Shown piece by piece: positions 49,779 through 59,024 of a DNA stretch of 64,000 nt. Made by a program: the position numbers and the translations under genes. The stretch is from Shinella granuli (GTDB lineage: Bacteria > Pseudomonadota > Alphaproteobacteria > Rhizobiales > Rhizobiaceae), in contig NZ_SLVX01000005.1 in assembly GCF_004341885.1 (NCBI RefSeq), forward strand, positions 124,001 to 188,000. The letters are read 5' to 3'. Under the pieces are notes generated by a model, which made no database searches, had not been told where the DNA came from, and was given only the letters and a program-made list of their open reading frames with translations. Numbering within the stretch: position 1 is the first letter of the stretch; each line of letters begins with the position of its first letter.

Positions 49779-51107
49779 TCACTTGATGACGTCGCGCATC
49801 TTGGCCGCAGCCTGCGCCACGGCCTCGGCCGAGTCCATCTCGCGCAGGATCTTGTTCTGCAGCATTTCCGGCATGACGAAGGATTCGAACACCTTGCCCG
49901 GCCGCACGTCCGGCCGCGGGCCCTGCGTGTCGATCGAGGTCAGGACGACCGATCCGTCGGTGACGAGGTTGCGCATCTGGTCGATCTCCGCGCCGAACTG
50001 CTTGATCAGCGCATTGTCGCGCCAGCGCTGGTCGTCGTAGATGTCGAGCCGGGCCGGCTGGAAGTGCACGGGCGCGCTGTGCAGGAAGTCGACCATGCGG
50101 TCGGTCGTCAGCCAGCGCATGAACTCCATGGCATTGCCGGTATTGTCGGTCTTCAGCACGACCCAGCCGTCATAGCCGTGGCTGACCGCCGTCTGCTTTC
50201 CGGCGCTGTCCATGTAGGGCATGATGCCGAGGCGCCCGCCCATGTCGGGATTGTCGCGCGCCGCCGCCTCGTAGACGCGCCCCGCATAGGCGCCATGCGC
50301 GACCGTGCCGGCAACGAGGTTCGACAGCACGTCCGAATAGCCGGCCTGAAGCGCGCCGGGCGGCATGGTGGCGTAGAGCCGCGCCATGAAGTCGAGATAG
50401 GCGGCGGCCTTCGGCTTCATCTCGTCATTGTCGATGATGACGTTCCACTCGTCGTCGAAGAGCTTGACGCCCTCGGCCCACAGGAAGGCGAAGGACATCC
50501 AGTTGGCCGCGCCGTTGGAGCCGATGGGGAACAGGCACCCCTTCTGGCGGCCCTCAACCAGCGCCTCGCAATTGCCGGCGAAGGCATCCCAGGTGTTCGG
50601 CACCGAGAGGCCCTTCGCCTCGTAGAGATCCTTGCGATAGTAGATGAGCGCGAGGTTGTAGTCGAAGGGATACCAGTAGACCTTGCCGTCGATGGGGAAA
50701 AGGATGTTGTTGCCCCATTTGAACTCGTCGGTGAGCTCGTTCAGCGGCACGATCTGCTCCTCTTCGGCGAGGAGAAGGACCTGGCCGATGAAGCCGACAT
50801 TGGCGACGTCATAGGGCGTGCCGGAGCGGATGCCGTTGGTGATCTTGGTGAAGGCCTCGTCCAGCGGCACCGAATCGACGATGACCTCGACGCCGGCCTT
50901 CTCCTTGTATTCCGTGGCCATCCTGGCGAAGAAGGCGAGCGTGTCCTTGCCCGTCTCGCAGTTCAGAAAGCGGATGGGGCGTTTTTCCTGCGCGCGTAGC
51001 GCAGGCGCGGCCAGCCCCGACAGCGCAAGGCCCATGCCGAGCGCGCCCGCGCCCTTGAGGGCCTGCCGCCGGGTCCACACGCCACCCTTGGTTTTTTCGT
51101 ATGTCAT
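49779..51107 (-). CDS. Carbohydrate ABC transporter substrate-binding protein with Tat signal
   Basis: Periplasmic family 1 binding protein, 442 aa. The N-terminus WTRRQALKGAGALGMGLALSGLAAPALRAQ has a twin-arginine motif (TRRQALK) plus a moderately hydrophobic core, so export is likely by Tat. Later GIRSGTPYDVANVGFIGQVLLLAEE and WYPFDYNLALIYYRKDLYEAKGL are family features. Start MTYEKTK (51107) has GGGAGGAGAAG upstream. Ligand is a sugar, polyol or glycerol-phosphate-like compound. Confidence 0.91.
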   Translation of the reverse strand: MTYEKTKGGVWTRRQALKGAGALGMGLALSGLAAPALRAQEKRPIRFLNCETGKDTLAFFARMATEYKEKAGVEVIVDSVPLDEAFTKITNGIRSGTPYDVANVGFIGQVLLLAEEEQIVPLNELTDEFKWGNNILFPIDGKVYWYPFDYNLALIYYRKDLYEAKGLSVPNTWDAFAGNCEALVEGRQKGCLFPIGSNGAANWMSFAFLWAEGVKLFDDEWNVIIDNDEMKPKAAAYLDFMARLYATMPPGALQAGYSDVLSNLVAGTVAHGAYAGRVYEAAARDNPDMGGRLGIMPYMDSAGKQTAVSHGYDGWVVLKTDNTGNAMEFMRWLTTDRMVDFLHSAPVHFQPARLDIYDDQRWRDNALIKQFGAEIDQMRNLVTDGSVVLTSIDTQGPRPDVRPGKVFESFVMPEMLQNKILREMDSAEAVAQAAAKMRDVIK

Positions 51108-51161
51108 GTCTTCTCCTCCCATGATCCGCCCCTTGTGCGGACGCTCCCGATGCGTTGGCCG

Positions 51162-52223
51162 TTACCGGCCGGTGGTAAGCCTTTCGCCGCTTTCGCGGTC
51201 GAAGAGATGGATCGCCGCCTCCGGTACGGCGATCCTCATGCCGCTGCCCAGCGCCACGTCGTCGCGGCGGCCGGTCATGACGCGCAGGCGGCGTCCCGCC
51301 AGCTCGCCGATGAACAGGGTCTGCGAGCCGAGCTGCTCGATGCCGCGGATGGTGAAGGGCAGCCCCTCCCCGGCCGGCGCGATCGCCTCCGGCCGCATGC
51401 CGACCGTCACGCGCCCCTCCCGGCGCGTAAGGCCCGATGGGGCAGGAAGCGAAACGCCCTCGCCGAGCACCAGCCGCCCGTCGGCAAGGTCCGCGTCGAT
51501 GAGGTTCATCTCGGGCGAGCCGATGAAACCGGCGACGAAGGCGTTGGCCGGGCGGTCGTAGACCTCCAGGGGCGAACCGATCTGCTGCACCCGCCCGTCC
51601 CGCATGATGACGATGCGGTCGGCGAGCGTCATCGCCTCGGTCTGGTCGTGCGTGACATAGAGCATCGCCTTGCCGATGCGCCTTTGCAGCAGGGCGATCT
51701 CCTCGCGCATGCGCGAGCGCAGCTTGGCGTCGAGATTGGACAGCGGCTCGTCGAGCAGGAAGACGGCCGGATCGCGCACCAGCGCGCGACCGAGCGCCAC
51801 GCGCTGCATCTGGCCGCCCGAGAGCTGGCCGGGCTTGCGGTCCAGCAGATGCGTGATGTCCAGCATCTCGGCCGCCGCATCGACCCGCTTCGTGATCTCG
51901 GCCGTGTCGGTGCCCCGCATCTTCAGGCCGAAGGACATGTTTCCCCGGATCGTCTTGTGCGGGTAGAGCGCGTAGTTCTGGAACACCATCGCGATGTCGC
52001 GATCCTTCGGCTCCAGCGCCGTGACGTCGCGCCCGCCGATATGCAGCTTGCCGTCGCTGATCGTCTCGAGGCCCGCGACCATGCGCAGCGTGGTCGACTT
52101 GCCGCAGCCCGAGGGGCCGAGCAGCACGATCAGCTCGCCCTTGGCGATTTCCAGATCGACACCCTCCACCGCGACCACCGGGCCATAGGTCTTGCGCAGC
52201 TTGCGCAGACTGACTTCCGCCAT
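51162..52223 (-). CDS. UgpC/MalK-type ABC transporter ATP-binding protein
   Basis: ATPase of 353 aa. Walker [18 protein letters not shown]-loop [11 protein letters not shown], signature [16 protein letters not shown], Walker [16 protein letters not shown]; the C-terminal regulatory TOBE/OB domain covers about residues 240-350 ([12 protein letters not shown]). Start MAEVSLRKL shares one base with the kinase stop (TGATG). Powers the MalF/MalG pair of this operon. Confidence 0.94.
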   Translation of the reverse strand: MAEVSLRKLRKTYGPVVAVEGVDLEIAKGELIVLLGPSGCGKSTTLRMVAGLETISDGKLHIGGRDVTALEPKDRDIAMVFQNYALYPHKTIRGNMSFGLKMRGTDTAEITKRVDAAAEMLDITHLLDRKPGQLSGGQMQRVALGRALVRDPAVFLLDEPLSNLDAKLRSRMREEIALLQRRIGKAMLYVTHDQTEAMTLADRIVIMRDGRVQQIGSPLEVYDRPANAFVAGFIGSPEMNLIDADLADGRLVLGEGVSLPAPSGLTRREGRVTVGMRPEAIAPAGEGLPFTIRGIEQLGSQTLFIGELAGRRLRVMTGRRDDVALGSGMRIAVPEAAIHLFDRESGERLTTGR

Positions 52224-53719
52224 CACTTCGCCTCCCTGATTGCCCGGACCGTCTCGTGGTTGACCGGGGTCAGCGCCTCCTTGGCCGCCCGGAAACGGGC
52301 AAAGCCCGCATCGTAGATCCCGGCGACGCCTGCGGCCGGGGTCAGGGTTTCGGCCACCTTGATGACGCGGGCCGCGTCCGCCGTGTCGGCAAAGACACCG
52401 GCGCCGATGCCGGCGATGAGGGCCGCGCCGTAGGACGCATCGCCTTCCGCCGGCACCTCGATCGTGAGGCCCGTGACATCGGCGATGATCTGGCGCCACA
52501 GGGCGCTGCGCGTGCCGCCGCCGACGAGGCGCGCGGTCGCGAAGCCCATGCCGCGGGCGTGCAGCACCGTCAGGCAATCGCGCAGCGTGTAGGCGATGCC
52601 TTCGTAGAGCGCGCGGCAGATGTGCGGTGCCCCGTGCTGGAAGCCGAGCCCCACGAAAGAGGCCCGCAGGTCCGGATCCCAATAGGGGCTCCGCTCGCCG
52701 TTGAGATAGGGATGGAAGAGCAGGCCTTCCGACCCCGCCGGCGCTTCCCGCGCCTTCTCGTCCATGCCGTCGAAGCCGATCTGCGAAAACAGCGCATCGC
52801 GCAGCCAGCGATGGGCGGAAGCGCAGGAATTGGTGCCGAGGATGGCGTAGTGATGGCCCGGAACGAGATGCGGGTAATGGATGACGTCGTCGGAGAAGAC
52901 CGGCGCGGCGGTGAGCGTGGAGACCGTGCCCGCCGTCGCCAGCTTCAGCGCGCCGATGCCCGGCCGCGTCATGCCGGCCGCATAGGTTTCCGCATTGGTA
53001 TCGGACGTGCCGCAGACGACGGGCGTTCCCGCCCGCAGCCCCGTCTCGGCGGCGGCCGCCGCCGTCACGGTCCCGGTCGTCGCGGTCGATCCGACGATCT
53101 GCGGCAGCACGCCGGGCTCCAGCCCGGCCATCGCGCACAATTCGGCCGACCAGCCGTCGCGCTGCGCGTCGGCCAGCATCAGGCCCCAGGCATCCGTGAG
53201 ATCCGTGGCATCGCTGCCGTCGAGACGGCGGCGCAGCCAGTCCTTGGCGGGCCGCAGGCGGCGGATGCGGGCATGCACCTCCGGCTCCTCCTCCCGCAGC
53301 CAGACGAGCTGCGGCAGGGTCCAGGTCGGGCTGACCCGGTTGCCGGACAGTTCGAGGATGCGCGGGCCGCGGGCGGCCCTTTCCCGCGCGACCTGCGGGC
53401 CGGAACGCTGATCGTTCCACATGATGGCCGGGCGCAGGGTCCTGCCCGTTTCGTCCTCCAGGACATGCGTATGGGCGCCCGCCGTCACGGAGACGGCGGC
53501 GACGCGGCCGGGATCGATGCCGGCCTGCCAGATCGTCCGGAGCGACTGCACCAGGGCGGACCACCAGCCTTCCGGGTCCTGCTCGCTGAAGCCGGGTTTC
53601 GGCGTCAGCGTTTCGACGGGAACAGAGGCGGTGGCAAGGACCTTCCCGTCGCCGGCAATGACCGTCGACTTGAGCGATCCTGCGCCGAGATCGATCCCGA
53701 GCAAGAGGATGTCAGACAT
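52223..53719 (-). CDS. FGGY-family carbohydrate kinase
   Basis: Cytoplasmic sugar kinase, 498 aa, similar to xylulokinase and glycerol kinase. LLLGIDLGAGSLKSTVI (phosphate 1), PAIMWNDQRS, the LFHPYLNGERSPYWDPDLRASFVGL region and GGGTRSALWRQIIADVTG (adenosine motif) are present. Overlaps the FAD oxidase stop by 8 nt. Probably phosphorylates the keto-sugar or polyol imported and processed by this operon; xylulose, ribulose, erythrulose or glycerol types all fit. Confidence 0.92.
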   Translation of the reverse strand: MSDILLLGIDLGAGSLKSTVIAGDGKVLATASVPVETLTPKPGFSEQDPEGWWSALVQSLRTIWQAGIDPGRVAAVSVTAGAHTHVLEDETGRTLRPAIMWNDQRSGPQVARERAARGPRILELSGNRVSPTWTLPQLVWLREEEPEVHARIRRLRPAKDWLRRRLDGSDATDLTDAWGLMLADAQRDGWSAELCAMAGLEPGVLPQIVGSTATTGTVTAAAAAETGLRAGTPVVCGTSDTNAETYAAGMTRPGIGALKLATAGTVSTLTAAPVFSDDVIHYPHLVPGHHYAILGTNSCASAHRWLRDALFSQIGFDGMDEKAREAPAGSEGLLFHPYLNGERSPYWDPDLRASFVGLGFQHGAPHICRALYEGIAYTLRDCLTVLHARGMGFATARLVGGGTRSALWRQIIADVTGLTIEVPAEGDASYGAALIAGIGAGVFADTADAARVIKVAETLTPAAGVAGIYDAGFARFRAAKEALTPVNHETVRAIREAK

Positions 53720-55172
53720 TGGCACCCCTGTCGCGGTAGGGATCGACGGCGCCAGCACGGGGCGGGAAGCCGAGCTTGCCGGGATTGAACAGGTTCTGCG
53801 GATCGACGGACGCCTTGATGCGGCGCAGGAGATCCATCCCGACGCCGTGCTCGCCATCCATCCACGGCCCGCGGAAGAGGCCGCTGCCATGATGATGCGC
53901 GATGGAGCCGCCATGGACCAGGGTCTCGCCGGTCGCGATCTCCCACATCTTCTGATGCAGTGGCAGCGCCGCGGCCTGGTCCATGGGTGGCAGGCGCAGG
54001 GTCATGTACTGGCAGACGCCTTCCGGATAGACATGCGACCAGTGGGCGCTGAAATGCGCGTCCGGCGACACTTCCGCCGCGATGCGCGCGGCGATCGTGT
54101 CATAGAGCGCGGTCGCATTGCTCCAGTTCACCGTCACCTCGATCGTGTCGTTGTAATAACCACGATCGAGCCATTGCTTGGTGATCGAGTGGTAGCGCTT
54201 CGCCCGCCACTCGTCGAAGGGACGCGTTTCGGTCTCGACGGCGTCGACCTCCTGCGCAAAGCCGCGCACGAGCGCCGCCTCGGCGGCCACGATGGCCGGC
54301 TCGCCGCAGACGACGATGTTGGCCATGACCGGGCGGGTCCGGTAGGCATCGATGCCTTCCGTGCGCAGCGCGGTTTCCTTTTCGTCGTAGAGACGGACGA
54401 TCCGCGGGTGCAGGCCCGCCTGCATGATGCGCTTGGCAAGCCCCAGCGCGGCGGCCCGGTCCGGCAGGGCCAGCACGATCGCCTCTTCCGCCGCCGGCAG
54501 CGTCCAGATGCGCATGGTCAGCTCCGTGATGACGGCGAGCGTGCCCTCGCTTCCCACGATGACATCGAGCACGGAAGGACCGGAGGCGCGCTTGGGCAGC
54601 GGGCGGACCTCCAGCACGCGCCCGTCGGGCATGACGGCCTTCAGGCCGACGACGATGTTCTCGATCTTGCCGAAGCGGCTCGATTCCTGGCCGCCGCCGC
54701 GGCAGGCGGCCCAGCCGCCGACCGTCGAGATGGTGAGCGACTGCGGCAGGTGGCCGGAGGTGTAGCCTTCGGCATTCAGCGCGTCCTCGAAGGCTTCGCC
54801 GTTCATGCCGGCCTCGACCGTCACGAGGTTGTTCTCGCGGTCGATGCCGAGGATGCGGTTCATGCGCTGCATGTCGAGCATCAGCTCCTCGCCGAGCGGA
54901 ATGATCCCGCCGAGGACGCCGGAGCCGCTGCCATAGGGGATGAGCGGCTTGTCGACCTCGCTGGCCTTGCGGACGATCGCCGAGACGTCCTCGGTGCTGG
55001 CCGGGCGCAACACCAGACCGGGCAGCGTGCCGACCAGCGCGCCTTCCCGCGCACGGAAGTTCGCATAGGGCAGACGGTCATGTGCGTAACCGGCACGCGC
55101 GGCCTCGTCCACCAGGACGTTTTCCGCGCCGATCAGCTCCGAAAGCTCGGAGACGAGATCACGTTCTTTCAA
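53712..55172 (-). CDS. FAD-binding oxidase, alkyl-DHAP synthase-like (VAO family)
   Basis: Flavoenzyme of 486 aa. The FAD_binding_4 domain has YGSGSGVLGGIIPLGEELML, TVEAGMNGEAFEDALNAEGY and TSGHLPQSLTISTVGGWAAC; the C-terminal FAD-oxidase domain contains ETLVHGGSIAHHHGSGL. The SGHxPxS...STVGGW and GGSIxHHHG elements are those of the alkylglycerone-phosphate-synthase and D-lactate/glycolate-oxidase-like branch. Best start is TTG 55172 (LKERDLVSEL) with GAGGAGG 8 nt before it; no ATG fits. First gene of the operon after the LacI operator. Confidence 0.9.
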   Translation of the reverse strand: MKERDLVSELSELIGAENVLVDEAARAGYAHDRLPYANFRAREGALVGTLPGLVLRPASTEDVSAIVRKASEVDKPLIPYGSGSGVLGGIIPLGEELMLDMQRMNRILGIDRENNLVTVEAGMNGEAFEDALNAEGYTSGHLPQSLTISTVGGWAACRGGGQESSRFGKIENIVVGLKAVMPDGRVLEVRPLPKRASGPSVLDVIVGSEGTLAVITELTMRIWTLPAAEEAIVLALPDRAAALGLAKRIMQAGLHPRIVRLYDEKETALRTEGIDAYRTRPVMANIVVCGEPAIVAAEAALVRGFAQEVDAVETETRPFDEWRAKRYHSITKQWLDRGYYNDTIEVTVNWSNATALYDTIAARIAAEVSPDAHFSAHWSHVYPEGVCQYMTLRLPPMDQAAALPLHQKMWEIATGETLVHGGSIAHHHGSGLFRGPWMDGEHGVGMDLLRRIKASVDPQNLFNPGKLGFPPRAGAVDPYRDRGANV

Positions 55173-55220
55173 CGGCTTTTCCTCCTCTATGTCCTGCGAA
55201 ACCCTCGATCTCACTATGGA

Positions 55221-55268
55221 CAAACGTTTGCTCAAGCAATAAACAAGCTATTTCGCGCAGGATGTCAA
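55221..55268 (-). promoter_or_regulatory. Sigma-70-like promoter with LacI-type operator
   Basis: On the minus strand, TTGACA (55268-55263) and TGTTTA (55245-55240) are separated by 17 bp. GAGCAAACGTTTGTC follows, with CAAACGTTTG at 55221-55230 a perfect palindrome with central CG, the usual LacI/GalR-type core. The operator would cover about +3 to +12 of the transcript that begins the FAD-oxidase operon, directly downstream of the LacI gene. Confidence 0.7.
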
Positions 55269-55285
55269 CCCTGAATCCAGATTTT

Positions 55286-56302
55286 TCAGAGCGCGGTCAC
55301 GGAGGCCCGGACGATGAGTTCGTCGGGGGGCAGAAGAAGATTGCCGGTGGGTTGCGTGCCATCAGGCGTTACCCCCTGGATGAGGTCGATCAGCCGGCGT
55401 GCGGCCACGCGGCCCATCTCCTGCGACGGCAACGCGACGGTCGTCACCTGCGGATAGACGACACGCGCCAGCAGGTCATCATGCATGGTGACGACCGACA
55501 CCTCCTCGGGTACGCGGACATCCCGCTCGTGCAGTCGCGCGATGGCGGCAGCAGCCGTCAGCAGCGTCGCGGCGTGGATCGCCGTCACGCCGACGGCGAG
55601 GAGCTTGTCCACGGCCGCCGGCACCTCGTCAGGACTGTAGCCCGCCTGCGCGACGAGATCATCGCCGTGATCAAGCCCCGCCGCGGCCATCGCCTCTTCC
55701 CAGCCGCGCCGACGCATGTCGCCATTGAAACGCCCGAGCCGGCCGGCAAGGTGCCCGATGCGGCGGTGCCCCATCGCGATCAGATGCTCCACCCCCATGC
55801 GCGCGGCAAGCCGCGTGTCGATGGCGACGCAGTTCTCGTCACCGGACAGGTGCCGGTTGAGGACGACATGCGGCAGATCGGTGCTTTTCAGCACCTGACG
55901 CAGCCGGTCGTCGTCATCGAAGCTGGCGATGATGACGCCCTCGATGATGCTGGAACGGGAGATGTCGGAGATGATCTCGCGCCCGTCCCCCTTGTCATAG
56001 GAAACGAGCAGGGCGAACCCCCTGCTGCGCGCCTCGATCTCCGCCCCGATGATGGCGGAGGCGAAAATCGGGTTTTCGATCTGCGGCACCACCATGAGCA
56101 CGGTCGAGGATTTTGCGGTCTTCAGGGCGCGCGCGACCGGGTTGCCGTGATAACCGAGGCGCTCGGCTGTTTCGAGAATGCGCGTTCGCGTTTCTTCCGA
56201 AACACGCCCCTTGTTCTGCAGCACGCGCGAAATGGTCGAGACGTCGACTCCCGTCGCAGCCGCGACGTCACGCAGGGTGACGGACGAATTCCTGTTGTTC
56301 AT
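55286..56302 (-). CDS. LacI-family transcriptional repressor
   Basis: Repressor of 338 aa. HTH and hinge: VTLRDVAAATGVDVSTISRVLQNKGRVSEETRTRILETAERLGYHGNPVARALKT. The C-terminal Peripla_BP_3 effector domain follows, with VLMVVPQIENPIFASAIIGAEIEAR and GVEHLIAMGHRRIGHLAG. GGGAGGATTGT precedes the ATG. Immediately upstream of and on the same strand as the polyol operon. Effector likely the imported sugar or its first product. Confidence 0.93.
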   Translation of the reverse strand: MNNRNSSVTLRDVAAATGVDVSTISRVLQNKGRVSEETRTRILETAERLGYHGNPVARALKTAKSSTVLMVVPQIENPIFASAIIGAEIEARSRGFALLVSYDKGDGREIISDISRSSIIEGVIIASFDDDDRLRQVLKSTDLPHVVLNRHLSGDENCVAIDTRLAARMGVEHLIAMGHRRIGHLAGRLGRFNGDMRRRGWEEAMAAAGLDHGDDLVAQAGYSPDEVPAAVDKLLAVGVTAIHAATLLTAAAAIARLHERDVRVPEEVSVVTMHDDLLARVVYPQVTTVALPSQEMGRVAARRLIDLIQGVTPDGTQPTGNLLLPPDELIVRASVTAL

Positions 56303-56512
56303 ACAATCCTCCCGCGCCCATCCTAAAGGTCAACAGACCGAGAAGGGAACTGCAGAAAATCGCTTTACCTGGAATCCGACTGTAGCTCCTGAACGGATAG
56401 GAACCAACGGCCCCGTGATGTGAGCGCCCCACACGCACCGTGTTGATTTGCGCTGAGAGCTTACCCGCACGCAGGTGATCCCTGGCGTTGCCAAGCGTGC
56501 GGTGCGCTCTCG

Positions 56513-57301
56513 CTACCGCTTTGCGAGCAGGTCCGTGATCTTGCGCCTCGTCGCCACGAAATCGGGATCGTCGCGGTGGCGCGGCCTTCTGCTGATGATA
56601 TCGAAAGTCGCGGCGATGCGCCCGGGCCTCGGCTCCATGACGACGACGCGGTCGGAAAGATAGATCGCTTCCTCCACATCATGCGTCACCATGACCACCG
56701 TGCTCTTTTCCCGTTCCCGGATCGCCAGGAGCTCGTCCTGGAGATAGCTGCGCGTCAGGGAATCGAGCGCGCCGAGCGGCTCGTCGAGCAGCAGCAGCGG
56801 CGGCCGCGGTGCAAGCCCGCGGGCAATGGCGGCGCGCTGCGACATGCCGCCGGACAATTCATGCGGAAAGGCCTTCTCGAAACCGGTCAAGCCCACGAGA
56901 TCGATGAGGGACTGCACCCTCTCCTTCTTCGCGGACGGCGCGCCGGCAAGGCTGCGAAGGCTGAGCGCGACGTTTTCCTCCACGTTGAGCCAGGGAAGCA
57001 GGCGGTGATCCTGGAAGACGATGCCGCGCTTGAGGCTCGGCCGGTCGACCACCTCGCCATCCACCGTGATCCGGCCGCCGTCCGGCCTGTCCAGGCCGGC
57101 GAGGAAACGCAGCAGCGTGGATTTCCCGCAGCCGCTCGGCCCGACGATGCTGATGAATTCGCCCGATGCGATCGCAAGCGACACGTCGTCGAGCGCATGC
57201 ACCGTCCGGTTCTCGACGTGAAAGGTCTTCGATACATCCTGGATGGTCACCGCGCCGGCATCCCTTGCGACCGGTCGGGAAAGCGTCAGGGCGTCCGCCA
57301 T
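56513..57301 (-). CDS. SsuB/TauB-type ABC transporter ATP-binding protein
   Basis: ATPase, 262 aa, of the nitrate/sulfonate class. Walker [18 protein letters not shown]-loop FQDHRLLPWLNVEENV, signature LSGGMSQRAAIARGLA, Walker B LLLDEPLGALDSLTR, H-loop VTHDVEEAIYLSDRVVVME. The RLLPWL motif is typical of SsuB/TauB. Its start overlaps the end of the permease gene by 16 nt. Last gene of a six-gene operon starting with the flavoprotein at 62106. The 210 bp between its stop and the LacI start (56303-56512) show no gene. Confidence 0.93.
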   Translation of the reverse strand: MADALTLSRPVARDAGAVTIQDVSKTFHVENRTVHALDDVSLAIASGEFISIVGPSGCGKSTLLRFLAGLDRPDGGRITVDGEVVDRPSLKRGIVFQDHRLLPWLNVEENVALSLRSLAGAPSAKKERVQSLIDLVGLTGFEKAFPHELSGGMSQRAAIARGLAPRPPLLLLDEPLGALDSLTRSYLQDELLAIREREKSTVVMVTHDVEEAIYLSDRVVVMEPRPGRIAATFDIISRRPRHRDDPDFVATRRKITDLLAKR

Positions 57302-58086
57302 GATACGAGCCTCCTTGAAAATCCGAGAACAAACCTGTCGAGGCCGATGCCGATCAGCGCGAGGAACAGGACCCCGAGAAGGACCTGGTCCATGCGGGCA
57401 TGCTCACGCGCCGCCGCGAGATAGGCCCCGAGCCCGTCGCCCATGCCGTTGATGTAACCCGTGCCGATCAGGTATTCGGCGCCGAAGGTGCCGAGCCAGG
57501 CGATATTGAGGGAAAGTTCCAGTCCCGCCAGGATCGACGGCAGGGCCGCGGGAATGATGATCGTGGTGATCGTCGCGCGACGATCGAGCTCCAGCACCCT
57601 GCCGACCTCGCGAAACGGCGCCGGGACGTTCTGGCAGCCCGCCTGGGTGCCGAGCGCCATGGGAAAGAAGGCGCCAAGGGCGATCAGCGTGATCTTCATC
57701 GCCTCGCCGTTTCCCAGCCAGGCGCTGAGCAGCGGTATCCAGGCGAACAGGGCGATCTGCCGCAGGCTGGAAATCGAGGGATCGAACAGGTTGCGCGCGA
57801 TGCCGGACAAGCCGAGGACAAGGCCGAAGACGAGCCCGGCAAACGCGCCGATGGCCCAGCCGGTCAGTGCCCGCAGCAGGGTCGCGAGCGCCGCGCCCGG
57901 CAACGAGCCGTCGGCAAATCCCTCATGGGCCGTCGCGAAAACCTGTGACGGCGACACCACGATCCCCTCCTTCAGGACACCGAGGGCGTCCAGCAGCACC
58001 CAGAGGAGGAGAAGCGCGACCGGCAGCACCAGGGCGCGTGCGACGATGCCGGACCGCGACGCGGCGGAGAAATCCATCGCCGCCAT
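57286..58086 (-). CDS. SsuC/TauC-type ABC transporter permease (second)
   Basis: Inner-membrane permease, 266 aa, six membrane segments. The EAA loop is FREVGRVLELDRRATITTIIIPAALPSILAGLELSLN; GTFGAEYLIGTGYINGMGDGLGAYLAAA near the C-terminus is characteristic of sulfonate-type permeases. One base separates it from the preceding permease stop. A second start nine bases downstream is possible. Confidence 0.92.
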   Translation of the reverse strand: MAAMDFSAASRSGIVARALVLPVALLLLWVLLDALGVLKEGIVVSPSQVFATAHEGFADGSLPGAALATLLRALTGWAIGAFAGLVFGLVLGLSGIARNLFDPSISSLRQIALFAWIPLLSAWLGNGEAMKITLIALGAFFPMALGTQAGCQNVPAPFREVGRVLELDRRATITTIIIPAALPSILAGLELSLNIAWLGTFGAEYLIGTGYINGMGDGLGAYLAAAREHARMDQVLLGVLFLALIGIGLDRFVLGFSRRLVSWRTP

Positions 58087-58087
58087 G

Positions 58088-58954
58088 TCAGGCCGCCTTG
58101 AACGACCAGGCGGTTGCCCGGTGCTGGAAGCGTGTCAGGGCATGATCGAGCGCCCAGCCGACCAGACCGATGACGATCATGGTCGCGAAGACGACGTCGA
58201 GCTGGAAGGCCTTGCGCCCCCACATCATCAGGTAGCCGAGGCCGGCGGCCGACGCGATCATCTCGACGAGGATGAGCACCTTCCAGCCGCGGCTGAGCGC
58301 CTGGCGTACGCCCGTCAGGATGGAGGGCAGAATGGACGGCCAGACCACCAGCCGCACGCGCGAGAACCACGAGAGTTCGAGGGCGCTGGCCACCTCGTCA
58401 TACTTGCGCGGCCGGCTGCGCAGCCCCTCATAGGCCCCCACCATCAGCGGCAGGAAGCAGGTCTTGGCGATGAGGACGAGCTTCAGCGTTTCACCGATGC
58501 CGAAGACGAGCATGAAGAAGGGAAGCCAGCCCAGCGACGGCACGAGGCAGAAGGCGCGGACCGTCGGCGCGACATAGAGGTCGAGCGTGCGGAAGAGCCC
58601 GAAGGCGAGCCCGAACAGAAGGCCGAGCCCGCCGCCGATCGCAAGGCCTGCCCCGACGCGGGCAAGACTGACCAAGAGCTCGTCGGCAAGCTGGCCGGTC
58701 AGCAGCAGATCGCGCGTCGTTTCGTAGACGAGAAACGGCGCGGGCAGGATCTGCTCCGCCAGCCATTCCTGCCGGACGGCGTAGGACCACAGGGCCAGCA
58801 GCGCGAGCGGAGGCACGAGGCCCAGGAGCACCCTGGTGGCCGCATCGGACAGCCACGGCCGAGCCCACGAGCGCGCCGCCCCCTCTCCTGCACCGGCCCG
58901 CTGAGGCCGGCGATCGCTGATGATGACGGGCGCCTTGAAGGTGACGTCGGACAT
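58088..58954 (-). CDS. SsuC/TauC-type ABC transporter permease (first)
   Basis: Inner-membrane permease, 288 aa. LVPSLGWLPFFMLVFGIGETLKLVLIAKTCFLPLMVGAYEGL and the loop YDEVASALELSWFSRVRLVVWPSILPSILTGVRQALSRGW fit the SsuC/NrtB class. Differs clearly from the next gene, so the pore is a heterodimer, unlike the usual single ssuC. First permease after the binding protein. Confidence 0.92.
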   Translation of the reverse strand: MSDVTFKAPVIISDRRPQRAGAGEGAARSWARPWLSDAATRVLLGLVPPLALLALWSYAVRQEWLAEQILPAPFLVYETTRDLLLTGQLADELLVSLARVGAGLAIGGGLGLLFGLAFGLFRTLDLYVAPTVRAFCLVPSLGWLPFFMLVFGIGETLKLVLIAKTCFLPLMVGAYEGLRSRPRKYDEVASALELSWFSRVRLVVWPSILPSILTGVRQALSRGWKVLILVEMIASAAGLGYLMMWGRKAFQLDVVFATMIVIGLVGWALDHALTRFQHRATAWSFKAA

Positions 58955-58968
58955 GCTCTCTCCTTTCC

Positions 58969-58988
58969 TTCACCGGAAATCCGGTGAA
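58969..58988 (-). other. Intercistronic hairpin after binding protein gene
   Basis: TTCACCGG (58969-58976) and CCGGTGAA (58981-58988) form a perfect 8-bp stem with an AAAT loop in the gap between the binding-protein stop and the first permease start. Confidence 0.65.
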
Positions 58989-59024
58989 AGCTGGCGGTCG
59001 AAAAATCGGGACAGGCCGGAAGCG

